64,000 bases of DNA from an uncultured Bacteroidota bacterium (GTDB lineage Bacteria > Bacteroidota > Bacteroidia > Chitinophagales > Chitinophagaceae): contig CAILLK010000101.1 in NCBI GenBank assembly GCA_903835005.1, positions 1 through 64,000 of the forward strand, given 5' to 3'. Shown here one piece after another: positions 32,775-41,398 of the stretch (positions are counted from its first letter, which is position 1; every line of letters starts with the position of its first letter). Below the pieces are notes generated by a model. It was not told the DNA's origin, ran no database searches, and worked only from the letters and a program-made list of their open reading frames with translations. Made by a program: the position numbers and the translations under genes.

Positions 32775-35195
32775 ATGAATTATAAATTATTGCATAATGC
32801 TAAATCTGTTATAATCATCCTCTTTTTGGGGATATTGCTGCTGGCTGAAAGTTGTAATACATTCAGGCATTTAGGTAATGACCAATTCCTTTTGAGGAAA
32901 AATTCAGTTATTTTCAATACCCAAAGCAAAATAACCGGCAAGGGTGAAATAAAAGATAATCTCAACAAATTAATAGCCCAGAAACCAAATTCCAGGTTTC
33001 TGCGTGTACCTGTAAAGTTATTATTGTTCAACAGGCATTATTACAGATTGCATAACCGGGCCAATGATTCTTTACCGGCATCAGTGGAACGACCGGTCAT
33101 TTTTGATACCTCATTGGTAATGCGCTCAGTCAGGAATATGAAAGATTACCTCTACACACAGGGGTTTTTCTATGCGAAAATCAATGAAAAGCTGAAAATA
33201 AAGCACAGAAAGGAATATGTGACCTATAACATTACCGCCGGTAAAAATTATAAAATCAACAAGGTTAATTACTTTATAGGAGACAGTGTTATCGCTAAAC
33301 TGGTAAGGGATCATGAAGAAGAATCAATTCTACAGAAAGGGCTGGATTTTAAATACAATATGCTGGTTGATGAAAGAAGCCGCATAACCGCTCTGCTGAG
33401 GAATAACGGATACTATAAATTTACCCAGGAAAATATAAATTTCTACAATGGAATTGATACCGTTGACAAGTCTCAGTTTCAAAATGCCGAAAGCCCGTTT
33501 AAGGGTATTGTAAATTACGAATCAGAGCATAAAAACGGACATCTGCAATCAACTGTTGACCTGGATATGTATATACAGATTGTTGATGATTCTGAAGCCT
33601 TTAAAAAGTTCAGAATTGGCTCGGTCTGCATTTATCCCGATTTTAAATCGCTTGCCGACCTGACAGATTCTGCAATGAATAAGGATACAATCGGGTCTGT
33701 ATGTTTCAGGTATCACAGCAAATTCGTGCATAATCATGTGCTTTATGACCATATATATCTTGATCCCGGAAATGTATATTCACAGGCCGATTATGATAAA
33801 ACAATATCTAAATTGACGGAATTGGGCATTTTCCAATACCCCAAAATAATACCCTATGAAAACAGGTCAGGTCAGGACTCAATTGATTACGATATATTTC
33901 TGAGCAAAAGCAAAAAACATGATTTAAGTACAAACTATGAATTATCAACCGGGTCTACTTATTCCCTGGGCAATTCATTAAGTTTTAATTTCAGGGACAG
34001 GAATTTATTGAAAGGGGCTAACCTGCTGACAATTAGTGTGAATGGCGGTCTGGAAACCTCTTACAATGATAATACCGGCAAAAACATTTTTGAGCATTTC
34101 AGTCTTATTACCAAGTATTATGGTGTAAATGCTAGCATTGATTTTCCGAAATTCCTGGCACCGGTTGCATCTACTTTATTCGACAACAGCAGCTTACCGC
34201 ATACTATTATAGAGGGTGGTGAAAATGTAATGGACCGCGTTGGCCTTTTTACCCTGCTGAATACAAGCGCCAAATTTACTTATAGCTGGCACCAGTCTCA
34301 AAACATTATCTGGACCTTTTCACCTGCCTTTGTGAACATAATTCATGTTCCGGTTGAAACGCCTTACTTTATTGATTCTTTTCTGGATAAAAATATCTAT
34401 TTGAAAAACAGCTACAAGGAAAATTTTATTGAAGGGGAAAATATTTCATTTACGTTTGATAATATGATTAAAAGACGCAACAGAAATTATTCCTTTATCA
34501 AACTATCAATCGAAGAGGCAGGTGGTATTCTGGGGGGGCTTAATCAGTTAGGTGCGGCGCTGAATGACCTTTATAAGATACAATATGCCCAGTATACCAA
34601 ATTTGATTTTGATGCCCGGCATTATTTTACTTTTGGCCATGATATGGTGGCTATGCGTTTTTATGGCGGAGTAGGTATACCCTATGGCCAGTCGGATGCT
34701 TTACCTTATATCAAGCAATATTTTGCCGGAGGGCCATATAGCTTAAGAGGATGGCGGATACGAACACTTGGGCCGGGAAGTTATTTTGACAACAACCCAA
34801 ATTCAAGCCAGGTAGATCTTACCGGCGATATAAAACTGGAGTATAATGCTGAATACCGTTTCCCCATTGCTCCGCTTTACGGGGATGCTATAAAGATGAA
34901 CGGCGCTTTCTTTATGGATGCGGGAAATATCTGGCTGGCACGGTCTGACCCCAATAACCCCGGTGGTAATTTTACATTCAATACCCTTGGGCAGGATATT
35001 GCTGCAGATATAGGGGTTGGTACCCGGTTCGACATTGAATCATTTCTTACACTTCGTATAGATGTGGCCATGCCGGTTAAGAAGCCCTATATTCTAACCA
35101 ATAGTGGCTGGGTTTTCGACCAGATCTCACCCTACGACCCTACCTGGCGCGCCAACAATATCATTTTCAATATTTCAATTGGATACCCTTTCTGA
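32775..35195 (+). CDS. TamL-type BamA-family outer-membrane lipoprotein
   Basis: 806 residues. Lipoprotein signal LLLAESCNTFRHL with Cys near residue 27, POTRA-like repeats (about 100-370: YLYTQGFFYAKINEKLKIK, ALLRNNGYYKFTQENINFY, YDKTISKLTELGIFQYPKI), and a C-terminal BamA-type barrel with the hallmark FAGGPYSLRGWR (lid-loop RGW), GAFFMDAGNIW and a terminal Phe (ISIGYPF). It is the lipid-anchored TamA-like protein of Bacteroidota, thought to assemble outer-membrane proteins with TamB. No tamB gene is adjacent. Confidence 0.92.
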   Translation: MNYKLLHNAKSVIIILFLGILLLAESCNTFRHLGNDQFLLRKNSVIFNTQSKITGKGEIKDNLNKLIAQKPNSRFLRVPVKLLLFNRHYYRLHNRANDSLPASVERPVIFDTSLVMRSVRNMKDYLYTQGFFYAKINEKLKIKHRKEYVTYNITAGKNYKINKVNYFIGDSVIAKLVRDHEEESILQKGLDFKYNMLVDERSRITALLRNNGYYKFTQENINFYNGIDTVDKSQFQNAESPFKGIVNYESEHKNGHLQSTVDLDMYIQIVDDSEAFKKFRIGSVCIYPDFKSLADLTDSAMNKDTIGSVCFRYHSKFVHNHVLYDHIYLDPGNVYSQADYDKTISKLTELGIFQYPKIIPYENRSGQDSIDYDIFLSKSKKHDLSTNYELSTGSTYSLGNSLSFNFRDRNLLKGANLLTISVNGGLETSYNDNTGKNIFEHFSLITKYYGVNASIDFPKFLAPVASTLFDNSSLPHTIIEGGENVMDRVGLFTLLNTSAKFTYSWHQSQNIIWTFSPAFVNIIHVPVETPYFIDSFLDKNIYLKNSYKENFIEGENISFTFDNMIKRRNRNYSFIKLSIEEAGGILGGLNQLGAALNDLYKIQYAQYTKFDFDARHYFTFGHDMVAMRFYGGVGIPYGQSDALPYIKQYFAGGPYSLRGWRIRTLGPGSYFDNNPNSSQVDLTGDIKLEYNAEYRFPIAPLYGDAIKMNGAFFMDAGNIWLARSDPNNPGGNFTFNTLGQDIAADIGVGTRFDIESFLTLRIDVAMPVKKPYILTNSGWVFDQISPYDPTWRANNIIFNISIGYPF

Positions 35196-35232
35196 TTTTT
35201 GGCCGGGATCATTCTTATGAAGGCAATTCTGT

Positions 35233-35739
35233 TTATTTGACGATGACCAATTTTAATCCTTTGCCCAGAAAGGCAGTACTGTCGGGCATAGGTACATTTG
35301 ATTTTCCCTGAAAACGAACCACCATTACATTATCTATAAAAACAGTATCTCCGGCTTTTGTACGGTCATATATGGAGGCAGAAATTATTGATCTCAGCGT
35401 ATCACCGTTACAATGTTCGGTCAGGTATTCAGGTGTTACCATCAGATTGCCTACTTCATCTTCATAAAGATTCCTTTCCACATAAGTAAAATCAAAACTT
35501 ACCACTTTGTACTTTTTACCGGTTGAATCGTGCGAAGTCAGCCCTTGTTTTAATAAATTATCCAGGTTGTTTTTTGTGATATTACCATAGCAATATTCAG
35601 AATGCCCCAGATATACATTGGGCCTGAATATTTTTTTAGCAGGTTTTTGTTCAGAGCCGGCCTTAGCTTGCTGGCCTGCAAGGTTTAAAACCGGTATTAT
35701 AAAAATAACAAGCACTAAATATGGAATAATCCTGTTCAT
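35233..35739 (-). CDS. Stand-alone GldM C-terminal-like domain protein
   Basis: 168 residues from ATG (MNRIIPYL); the frame can open 9 nt earlier at a TTG that overlaps the promoter element. Signal peptide to about residue 23, then one domain: NVYLGHSEYCYGNITKNNL, YKVVSFDFTYVE, RSIISAS and AGDTVFIDNVMV. This resembles the last domain of GldM, the T9SS motor component (G-x-I-x-K...L, then KVVSF and GD-x-V). It lacks the GldM membrane helix and other domains. It may be a secreted relative; the family call is moderate. Confidence 0.55.
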   Translation of the reverse strand: MNRIIPYLVLVIFIIPVLNLAGQQAKAGSEQKPAKKIFRPNVYLGHSEYCYGNITKNNLDNLLKQGLTSHDSTGKKYKVVSFDFTYVERNLYEDEVGNLMVTPEYLTEHCNGDTLRSIISASIYDRTKAGDTVFIDNVMVVRFQGKSNVPMPDSTAFLGKGLKLVIVK

Positions 35740-35745
35740 ACCAAC

Positions 35746-35753
35746 CAAAAATA
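35746..35753 (-). promoter_or_regulatory. -7 element TATTTTTG of the GldM-like gene
   Basis: Minus-strand TATTTTTG, then 6 nt and ATG. Confidence 0.4.
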
Positions 35754-35919
35754 AAAAAATAATTCTATTACGCCTATTTTTAAACAGATTTGTACCCCTA
35801 TAGCCGGCTAATCGGGGACAAAAGAACCTTTTAACCTGAACTTAGGTATAAATCAGGCCCGATAAATTGTTTGCCAATTGCTAACCCCCTATATTAGCGT
35901 TTCAATTTTACCACAGCTC

Positions 35920-36366
35920 ATGAATTCAGCAGCACTTGATTATATCCCTCAGCGCGCCCCCTTCTTTTTGATAGATGATGTGATATATGCCGAAGGCGAT
36001 ATTACACGCACCACCCTTGCCATTAAGGAGGATAACCTTTTTATCGTTGACGGCCACTTTACTGAGCCCGGATTAATTGAAAATATGGCACAGACAGCAG
36101 GTGCCGGCACCGGCTACAGAGCTATTAAAGGAAATAAACCCAAACCAATGGGGTATATAGCCGCGCTAAAAAACATCAACATATATTCTCTGCCGGCCCT
36201 TGGTGATACTATAACAACTGAAGCTGTCTTTTTGCAGGCTTTACTTAATTTTCACCTGGTAAAGGGAAAGGTTATGGTGGGCGACAAAGAAATAGCCAAC
36301 TGCGAGTTTAAAATTTTCGTTACTCCTGATCCGCAGTTGAATAAAGCAGAACAGGCTGCCGGATAA
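35920..36366 (+). CDS. FabZ-like hot-dog 3-hydroxyacyl-ACP dehydratase
   Basis: 148 residues from ATG; an upstream TTG gives 14 more residues that do not look conserved. YIPQRAPFFLIDDV matches the FabZ opening LPHRxPFLLVDRV, with Gln in place of the His, and DGHFTEPGLIENMAQTAG matches the hot-dog helix, with Glu in the expected catalytic position. Such divergent stand-alone copies are usually tied to specialised lipid or pigment pathways rather than housekeeping FabZ. No partner genes nearby. Confidence 0.75.
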   Translation: MNSAALDYIPQRAPFFLIDDVIYAEGDITRTTLAIKEDNLFIVDGHFTEPGLIENMAQTAGAGTGYRAIKGNKPKPMGYIAALKNINIYSLPALGDTITTEAVFLQALLNFHLVKGKVMVGDKEIANCEFKIFVTPDPQLNKAEQAAG

Positions 36367-36432
36367 ACTTCTATTTTAAAACATATTCAAGGCAATAGTG
36401 ATTTTTCGGTAAGGGCTATTGATGACCACTAA

Positions 36433-36879
36433 TCAATCTGCCCTTGTCCATTTTGTGGTTCTTCCAAACAGCGAAAAGCCCACATAACCCCTTACATCAA
36501 GCTGGTTGCCGTTGAGCGTCATTTTGCAACTATAGGTTTTGCCATTTTTGGGGTCATAAATCTTGCCGTCCTGGTAGCCATGTTCGCCATCCTTCACAAA
36601 TCCAGTCAAAACCACCAACCCTAATTCCGGTTCATTTCTTCTTTTTTCATCCGGGTTATTGATATCTGTTTTGGGCTTTCCGTCACGGTCCGGTTCTTTC
36701 AGCCAAATAATTTTGCCATAAAATTTATTATCCGGCCCTTTATAAACCTGTATTTTACCGGTTTTTTCTTCATTGTACCATATGTGTTCAATCTGATCGG
36801 CCTGGGCCAGGGAACAGAAGCGTGTGCCAAGGAGGGTAAGCAGCAAAAAAAATATCCTGAAAGACTTGTTGATTGCCAT
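36433..36879 (-). CDS. Secreted DUF2147 protein
   Basis: 148 residues: signal peptide (about 1-27), then the DUF2147 domain. Its marks are IEHIWYNEEKTGKIQVYK, FYGKIIWLKEP, LGLVVLTGF, YQDGKIYDPKNGKTYSCKM and LDVRGYVGFSLFGRTTKW. The lipocalin-like fold binds small hydrophobic ligands in known structures (family knowledge). Role unknown; single gene. Confidence 0.92.
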   Translation of the reverse strand: MAINKSFRIFFLLLTLLGTRFCSLAQADQIEHIWYNEEKTGKIQVYKGPDNKFYGKIIWLKEPDRDGKPKTDINNPDEKRRNEPELGLVVLTGFVKDGEHGYQDGKIYDPKNGKTYSCKMTLNGNQLDVRGYVGFSLFGRTTKWTRAD

Positions 36880-37048
36880 ACTGTCTTTTTTTAAATAAAT
36901 ATAGCAAAAACCTTGCCAAAAGCAAAAATATTAAAGGAACAAAGAGGGTTTCGATATGATAAAAATAACAGGCACAGACGGTTAGATCCAACCATAAAAA
37001 GAATCACAGTCACACCAATGCCGAAAAATTTTATACTGAATCTATAAG

Positions 37049-37783
37049 TTAGTTAGCATCTTTAAGAGAGCTCACCCCAGATACAGACTGCGTTATTGCC
37101 GGGTGGCCTTTATACTTTATTTTACTGGCACCACTTACTTCTGCATCCAATTTCTGAGTTGCAGTAACTTCGCCGTTTCCAGCGCCCGATACAGAAATCT
37201 TTGTTGCCTGCGTTTGCAGCGGGAATGCCTTCACATTACTTGCGCCGCTTACTTCATAGCTGGCATTTTTTACCGAACCACCATTAACCGTTATATTGCC
37301 TGCACCCGAAATATCAACAGATAAATCATCCACATTGGCACTGTCCATTTTAACCGAACTTGCGCCTGAAACATCAATTTTAAATTCCTTACCTGTCAGA
37401 TTTCCGTGAATATCGGCATTAGCTGCTCCTGTCATTGTTAAAAGTGTAATGGCGGGCATGGTAATTGTCAGGGTCAATCCGTTATAATCCACAGACCATG
37501 TACCATCCAGATCACTGTATACTTTGAGCTCATTATTTTCCACCTTTGTTTTAATATGCCCGATTATATTTTCATAGCCAGCAATCACTATTCCAGGTTG
37601 GGCTCCCTCCTTCATATTGATGATTACTTTTGTGCTTATATCTACGTCCACTGCATTGAACGGGGCTACTGCGGGAGTTATTTCCCCCTTAGCGCCTTCC
37701 CCTCTTAATACATTGACTTTGCAGGCTGAAGCTAAAAAAGCAACCAGCATAAGGAACAGTAATGAGCATGCAAGTTTTTTCAT
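37049..37783 (-). CDS. Head-GIN domain (DUF2807) lipoprotein
   Basis: 244 residues. Lipobox LASACKV puts a lipidated Cys near residue 21. A single DUF2807 domain follows, a right-handed beta-helix-like fold with repeats such as GNLTGKEFKIDVSGASSVKMD, LSVDISGAGNITVNGG and YEVSGASNVKAFP, all built on D/E-V-S-G-A-S/G-N. Called putative autotransporter adhesin in databases, though surface lipoprotein fits better. Function unknown. Confidence 0.9.
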   Translation of the reverse strand: MKKLACSLLFLMLVAFLASACKVNVLRGEGAKGEITPAVAPFNAVDVDISTKVIINMKEGAQPGIVIAGYENIIGHIKTKVENNELKVYSDLDGTWSVDYNGLTLTITMPAITLLTMTGAANADIHGNLTGKEFKIDVSGASSVKMDSANVDDLSVDISGAGNITVNGGSVKNASYEVSGASNVKAFPLQTQATKISVSGAGNGEVTATQKLDAEVSGASKIKYKGHPAITQSVSGVSSLKDAN

Positions 37784-37813
37784 TGGAACTAAAATTCAGG
37801 TTTTAATAAAAAA

Positions 37814-38029
37814 TCAAACACCGCTTTTATTGTTTTTCCACCAGATCAAGCCCACTGTACCCATAAGTACTAAAGGAAGGAAGGCCAGGTAAATGATACC
37901 ACCGTTCAAACCTTTGGCGCTTTTATCATCCAGCCCCTGGGCTGTTTTGGTACATACGCTGCAACCCTGCCCAGATGAATGAGCTGTAAGTAAAACACAA
38001 AAGAGAGCCAATAACACTGATCGTTTCAT
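37814..38029 (-). CDS. Small CxxC membrane protein, 71 residues
   Basis: Signal or first helix (1-20), a CSVCTKTAQGLDDKSAKGLN segment with a CxxC pair, a second helix (about 45-65: YLAFLPLVLMGTVGLIWW) and a short Lys/Asn tail. The CxxC faces the periplasm in this topology. Similar small proteins are common in Bacteroidota, but I do not recognise a function. Confidence 0.7.
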   Translation of the reverse strand: MKRSVLLALFCVLLTAHSSGQGCSVCTKTAQGLDDKSAKGLNGGIIYLAFLPLVLMGTVGLIWWKNNKSGV

Positions 38030-38127
38030 AAATTAAAATTACCGCTAAGTAAGCACATAGCCAAAAGTGTATTTTTATTTAAGGATATTGCAAGGCGCTG
38101 AGTTCTAAAAATGGTTAAAAACAGTTC

Positions 38128-38832
38128 TTAATTTTCCTCTTCCATAGCTGCAGGAGGCAGAAATGTGCCATCGGGTGGCCCCACCACAATCACAATTTCG
38201 CCTTTTGGCGGGTGCGCCTCATAATAGGCAGCAAGCGCGCTTAGTGAATTGATATTGGTTTCTTCAAAGAATTTTGTGAGCTCGCGGCAAACAGCGGCCT
38301 GCCTTTCGGGGCCGAGGTAGGTGGCCAGTTCCTTTAATGTTTTTACCAGGCGGTGGGGAGATTCATACAGTATTATGGTGTGTTCCTCAAGAGCCAGTTT
38401 TTTCATCATGGTCTGCCGGCCTTTTTTTATCGGCAAAAAGCCTTCGAAAACGAAACTGCTGGCCGGGAGTCCGGAGTTGATTAAAGCCGGAACAAAAGCA
38501 GTGGCACCGGGCAGGCATTCTACCTTTATTTTATTACGGTTACATTCCCTTACCAGCAGAAAACCGGGATCGGATATGCCCGGAGTGCCCGCATCGGTGA
38601 TGAGGGCAAATGTCTTGCCCGCAGCCAGCTGCTCTATAAGGTGGGGTAGTATCTTGTGTTCGTTGTGCTGGTGGTAGGGCGTAAGGGGTTTATGAACCTG
38701 GTAATGATTCAGCAAAACCTGGCTGCTACGGGTGTCTTCACAGAGAATCACATCGGCCTGTTTCAGTATTTCAACAGCGCGATAAGTAATATCTCCCAGG
38801 TTGCCGATAGGCGATGGAACTAAGTAGAGCAA
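38128..38832 (-). CDS. rsmI: 16S rRNA (cytidine-1402 2'-O)-methyltransferase RsmI
   Basis: 234 residues: LYLVPSPIGNLGDITYRA, CEDTRSSQVLLNHY, ALITDAGTPGISDPG (SAM site), VECLPGATAFVPAL, and LYESPHRLVKTL. Modifies C1402 in the decoding centre. The only start in frame with the conserved N-terminus is TTG. Heptamer repeats end 6 nt upstream of it, so there is no ribosome-binding sequence other than the repeat. Confidence 0.95.
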   Translation of the reverse strand: MLYLVPSPIGNLGDITYRAVEILKQADVILCEDTRSSQVLLNHYQVHKPLTPYHQHNEHKILPHLIEQLAAGKTFALITDAGTPGISDPGFLLVRECNRNKIKVECLPGATAFVPALINSGLPASSFVFEGFLPIKKGRQTMMKKLALEEHTIILYESPHRLVKTLKELATYLGPERQAAVCRELTKFFEETNINSLSALAAYYEAHPPKGEIVIVVGPPDGTFLPPAAMEEEN

Positions 38833-38838
38833 TTTTTA

Positions 38839-38869
38839 AGTCTTAAGTCGTTAGTCGTTAGTCTGAAGT
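38839..38869. repeat. Heptamer repeat (AGTCNNN)x4 before rsmI
   Basis: AGTCTTA, AGTCGTT, AGTCGTT, AGTCTGA, then AGT. NNNGACT on the rsmI coding strand, 6 nt before its TTG start. Confidence 0.85.
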
Positions 38870-38938
38870 TATTTTCCGATAGTCGAGGGCAAACTGAAAT
38901 GAGTGCATTGACCACCGGAAATAGAACCGGCATCGTTC

Positions 38939-39190
38939 CTAAGCTTCAGTGATTGTGAAATCAAACGATTCCATTACCTGGTTGGCGAGCAGTTTTTTGC
39001 AGGCTTCGCGCACATGGGCATCCGCATCGGCTTTATCAGCAGCATCTACATGCAGGGTGATGTGCTTACCTATGCGCACATCATGCAGCATGGTCAGGCC
39101 CAGGTTATGAAGGCTGTTGTTTACCGCTTTGCCTTGTGGGTCGAGCAGTTCTTTAAGGGGCATTATATTAATGTGTGCTGTGTATTTCAT
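38939..39190 (-). CDS. purS: Phosphoribosylformylglycinamidine synthase subunit PurS
   Basis: 83 residues: AHINIMPLKELLDPQGKAV and VRIGKHITLHVDA are the PurS signature. PurS bridges PurQ and small PurL in FGAM synthase of purine synthesis. purQ and purL are not adjacent, so the complex is encoded at split loci. Heptamers end 9 nt before the ATG. Confidence 0.92.
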   Translation of the reverse strand: MKYTAHINIMPLKELLDPQGKAVNNSLHNLGLTMLHDVRIGKHITLHVDAADKADADAHVREACKKLLANQVMESFDFTITEA

Positions 39191-39199
39191 TTTTTAAAA

Positions 39200-39244
39200 A
39201 GTCTAAAGTAGTTAGTCTAAAGTATTAAGTCTGAAGTATTAAGT
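39200..39244. repeat. Heptamer repeat x6 before purS
   Basis: AGTCTAA, AGTAGTT, AGTCTAA, AGTATTA, AGTCTGA, AGTATTA, then AGT: the longest array in the window, with three units lacking the C. NNNGACT-like on the purS coding strand. Confidence 0.85.
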
Positions 39245-39250
39245 TGAAAA

Positions 39251-40057
39251 TCAGTTTGTCGTTATCTCATCCGGCTGCCTGTAGATGAAGGATAACAACA
39301 CATACAGTATAAAGCCGAATGTAATGCTTGCCAACCCCAAAAACGGAAAAGACCCTGCGGAAAGCAATACCAAAATCAGATGAGGCCAGGCATAAGTCAG
39401 GTTCCATTTAGCTGGCACCATTTTGAAAAATTTCACTTTCGACACCATCAGCCAGCAAAGTATAGCGATAATCAGGTAAATGGACCAGGTATTCTGGAGC
39501 ACTGCACTTGCCATGTGTTCTGTTTTTGCTGAAGAAAACCATTGTACCAAGGGCAGGGAGGCAACAAAAATACCGGTTGCAGGCACAGGCATACCTATGA
39601 AATAGGCCTTTTGGCTGGTAGCGGTGATGTTGTATTTAGCAAGGCGCAGTGCAGCAAAGCACGCTACCAGAAAAGCAGGTACCATTGCCAGCATATTGAC
39701 ATCGAAAACATTTTTTTCACTCATTTTGGCATCCCAAAGGAATTTGAAAAGGATCATGGAAGGAGCAACGCCAAATGAAACCACATCGGCCAGCGAATCG
39801 AGATCTTTGCCTATAGGAGAGAAAACTTTCAGTGCCCTTGCCACCAGGCCATCCAGCAGGTCGCAGACGGCGGCAATTCCTATGAAAAAACTTGCCATAA
39901 ACATCTGCTGACTTCCGTAAACCCATTGCCATGTAGGTACCCCGCCATGATCACCCAGGCTCATGCTGGTATAAGGCTGCGCGTTCAGAACATAAACAAT
40001 GGCTATACAACCGCAGAATAAATTGGCCAGCGTAAGCAGGTTTGGCAAATGTTTCAT
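39251..40057 (-). CDS. pssA: CDP-diacylglycerol--serine O-phosphatidyltransferase
   Basis: 268-residue membrane enzyme. The CDP-alcohol phosphotransferase signature is complete: CDLLDGLVARALKVFSPIG and then KDLDSLADVVSFG, giving D-x2-DG-x2-AR-x8-G-x3-D-x3-D. About eight membrane segments. Makes phosphatidylserine, the precursor of phosphatidylethanolamine. A TACTTTTG promoter element lies 5 nt before the ATG. Confidence 0.93.
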   Translation of the reverse strand: MKHLPNLLTLANLFCGCIAIVYVLNAQPYTSMSLGDHGGVPTWQWVYGSQQMFMASFFIGIAAVCDLLDGLVARALKVFSPIGKDLDSLADVVSFGVAPSMILFKFLWDAKMSEKNVFDVNMLAMVPAFLVACFAALRLAKYNITATSQKAYFIGMPVPATGIFVASLPLVQWFSSAKTEHMASAVLQNTWSIYLIIAILCWLMVSKVKFFKMVPAKWNLTYAWPHLILVLLSAGSFPFLGLASITFGFILYVLLSFIYRQPDEITTN

Positions 40058-40062
40058 TACCT

Positions 40063-40070
40063 CAAAAGTA
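40063..40070 (-). promoter_or_regulatory. -7 element TACTTTTG of pssA
   Basis: Minus-strand TACTTTTG, 5 nt, then ATG; leaderless or nearly so. Confidence 0.45.
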
Positions 40071-40233
40071 AGAAATAAAGTGAATGGCTAAATTAACAGC
40101 TTAAAATAAACGGAAGTAAGTGAAGGATTATAATGATAATTCAGACCATTTTTTAATGGACCAGCAGAAAATCAGTTATTAGCCCAATCTTAATTGATTT
40201 GTATTTAAAATAAAGGTATGGTAATTAGTGCTT

Positions 40234-41370
40234 TTATTTCTTTGCAGCTCCGGTGGTGACAGACATTTTCTTAACAGTGCAATTGCCATTATCGGCAATA
40301 TATAATATTCCATGGTTATCCATTGTCAGGCCATTCGGAACAAATGTGGCTGAAACTTCGGTTTTTGTTCCTTTATCAGCAATTGCAGATGCAGGAACTT
40401 CAGCAATAGTAACTACCATGCCGGTATCATTTATTTCCCTGATTCTGTGGTTCAGCTGGTCGGCAATAATGATATCACCCTTGCCATCTAAAACAATGCC
40501 TTCGGGGTGCTGAAACGCCGCCGCTTTAGCCTGACCGTTGTCTCCGCTAAAGGCTCCCTTGCCATTCCCGCCAATGGTGGTAATAATGCCTTCAGTGTTT
40601 ATTTTTCTGATGCGGTTGTTGTAGCTGTCTGTAAAATAAATATTTCCAGGGCCATCAATTGCCATTGCATATGGGTAATAAAGTTCTGCTGCGGTAGCTT
40701 GCCCTCCATCGCCGCTGAACCCAGCCGATCCTTTGCCTGCAATAGTTGTAACAATGCCGGACAGGCTGATTTTTCTTATCCGCATATTGCCATAATCTGT
40801 AAAATAAATTTCACCGGTGCCATCAACTAAAATGTCTGTGACCAGGTTGATTTGTGTGGCTGTGGCTTGCCTGCCATCGCCGTTAAAGCCGGGAATACCT
40901 GTGCCGGCAATAGTAGTAATAACGCCAGATGCATCAATTTTCCGGATACGGGAACCTGAAAGTGCCTGGCTGTCAACCAGGTAGTTGCCTTTTACATAGC
41001 GCTCAGAGTTGCCTTCCGATACATACAAATTCCCTTCATTATCTGTAGCCACACATTGCGGGTAGGGTATGCCAGCACTTAAAGCAGCGCTGCCATCACC
41101 AGAATGTATCAAAGACCTGTTGCCTGCTGTGGTACTGATAACACCCGATGAATTTACTTTCCGGATGCAGCCATTACCCCAGTCGGCTATGTATACATTG
41201 CCATTGCCATCGGGGCAGGCATAAAACGGATAACAAAGATTGGCATAAACAGCTGGTGCACCGTCGCCGGCATACCCCCGCGAATTATTACCGGCAAACG
41301 TTGTCATTACCTGTGCAGATGACTCAGTACAGATAATTACAACCAGGAAAAGAAACAGCGTGCGGAACAT
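40234..41370 (-). CDS. Secreted NHL-repeat protein without T9SS domain
   Basis: 378 residues: signal peptide (1-19), then about six NHL repeats (TFAGNNSRGYAGDG, NVYIADWGNGCIRKVN, IYFTDSYNNRIRKIN-like, IIIADQLNHRIREIN). It ends soon after the last repeat (MSVTTGAAKK) with no sorting domain, unlike its two upstream neighbours. It may be periplasmic, or may have lost its T9SS tail. Last gene of a tandem array of three. Confidence 0.88.
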   Translation of the reverse strand: MFRTLFLFLVVIICTESSAQVMTTFAGNNSRGYAGDGAPAVYANLCYPFYACPDGNGNVYIADWGNGCIRKVNSSGVISTTAGNRSLIHSGDGSAALSAGIPYPQCVATDNEGNLYVSEGNSERYVKGNYLVDSQALSGSRIRKIDASGVITTIAGTGIPGFNGDGRQATATQINLVTDILVDGTGEIYFTDYGNMRIRKISLSGIVTTIAGKGSAGFSGDGGQATAAELYYPYAMAIDGPGNIYFTDSYNNRIRKINTEGIITTIGGNGKGAFSGDNGQAKAAAFQHPEGIVLDGKGDIIIADQLNHRIREINDTGMVVTIAEVPASAIADKGTKTEVSATFVPNGLTMDNHGILYIADNGNCTVKKMSVTTGAAKK

Positions 41371-41398
41371 GTTTTGCTAATTTTAAAAAAACGGAAAG

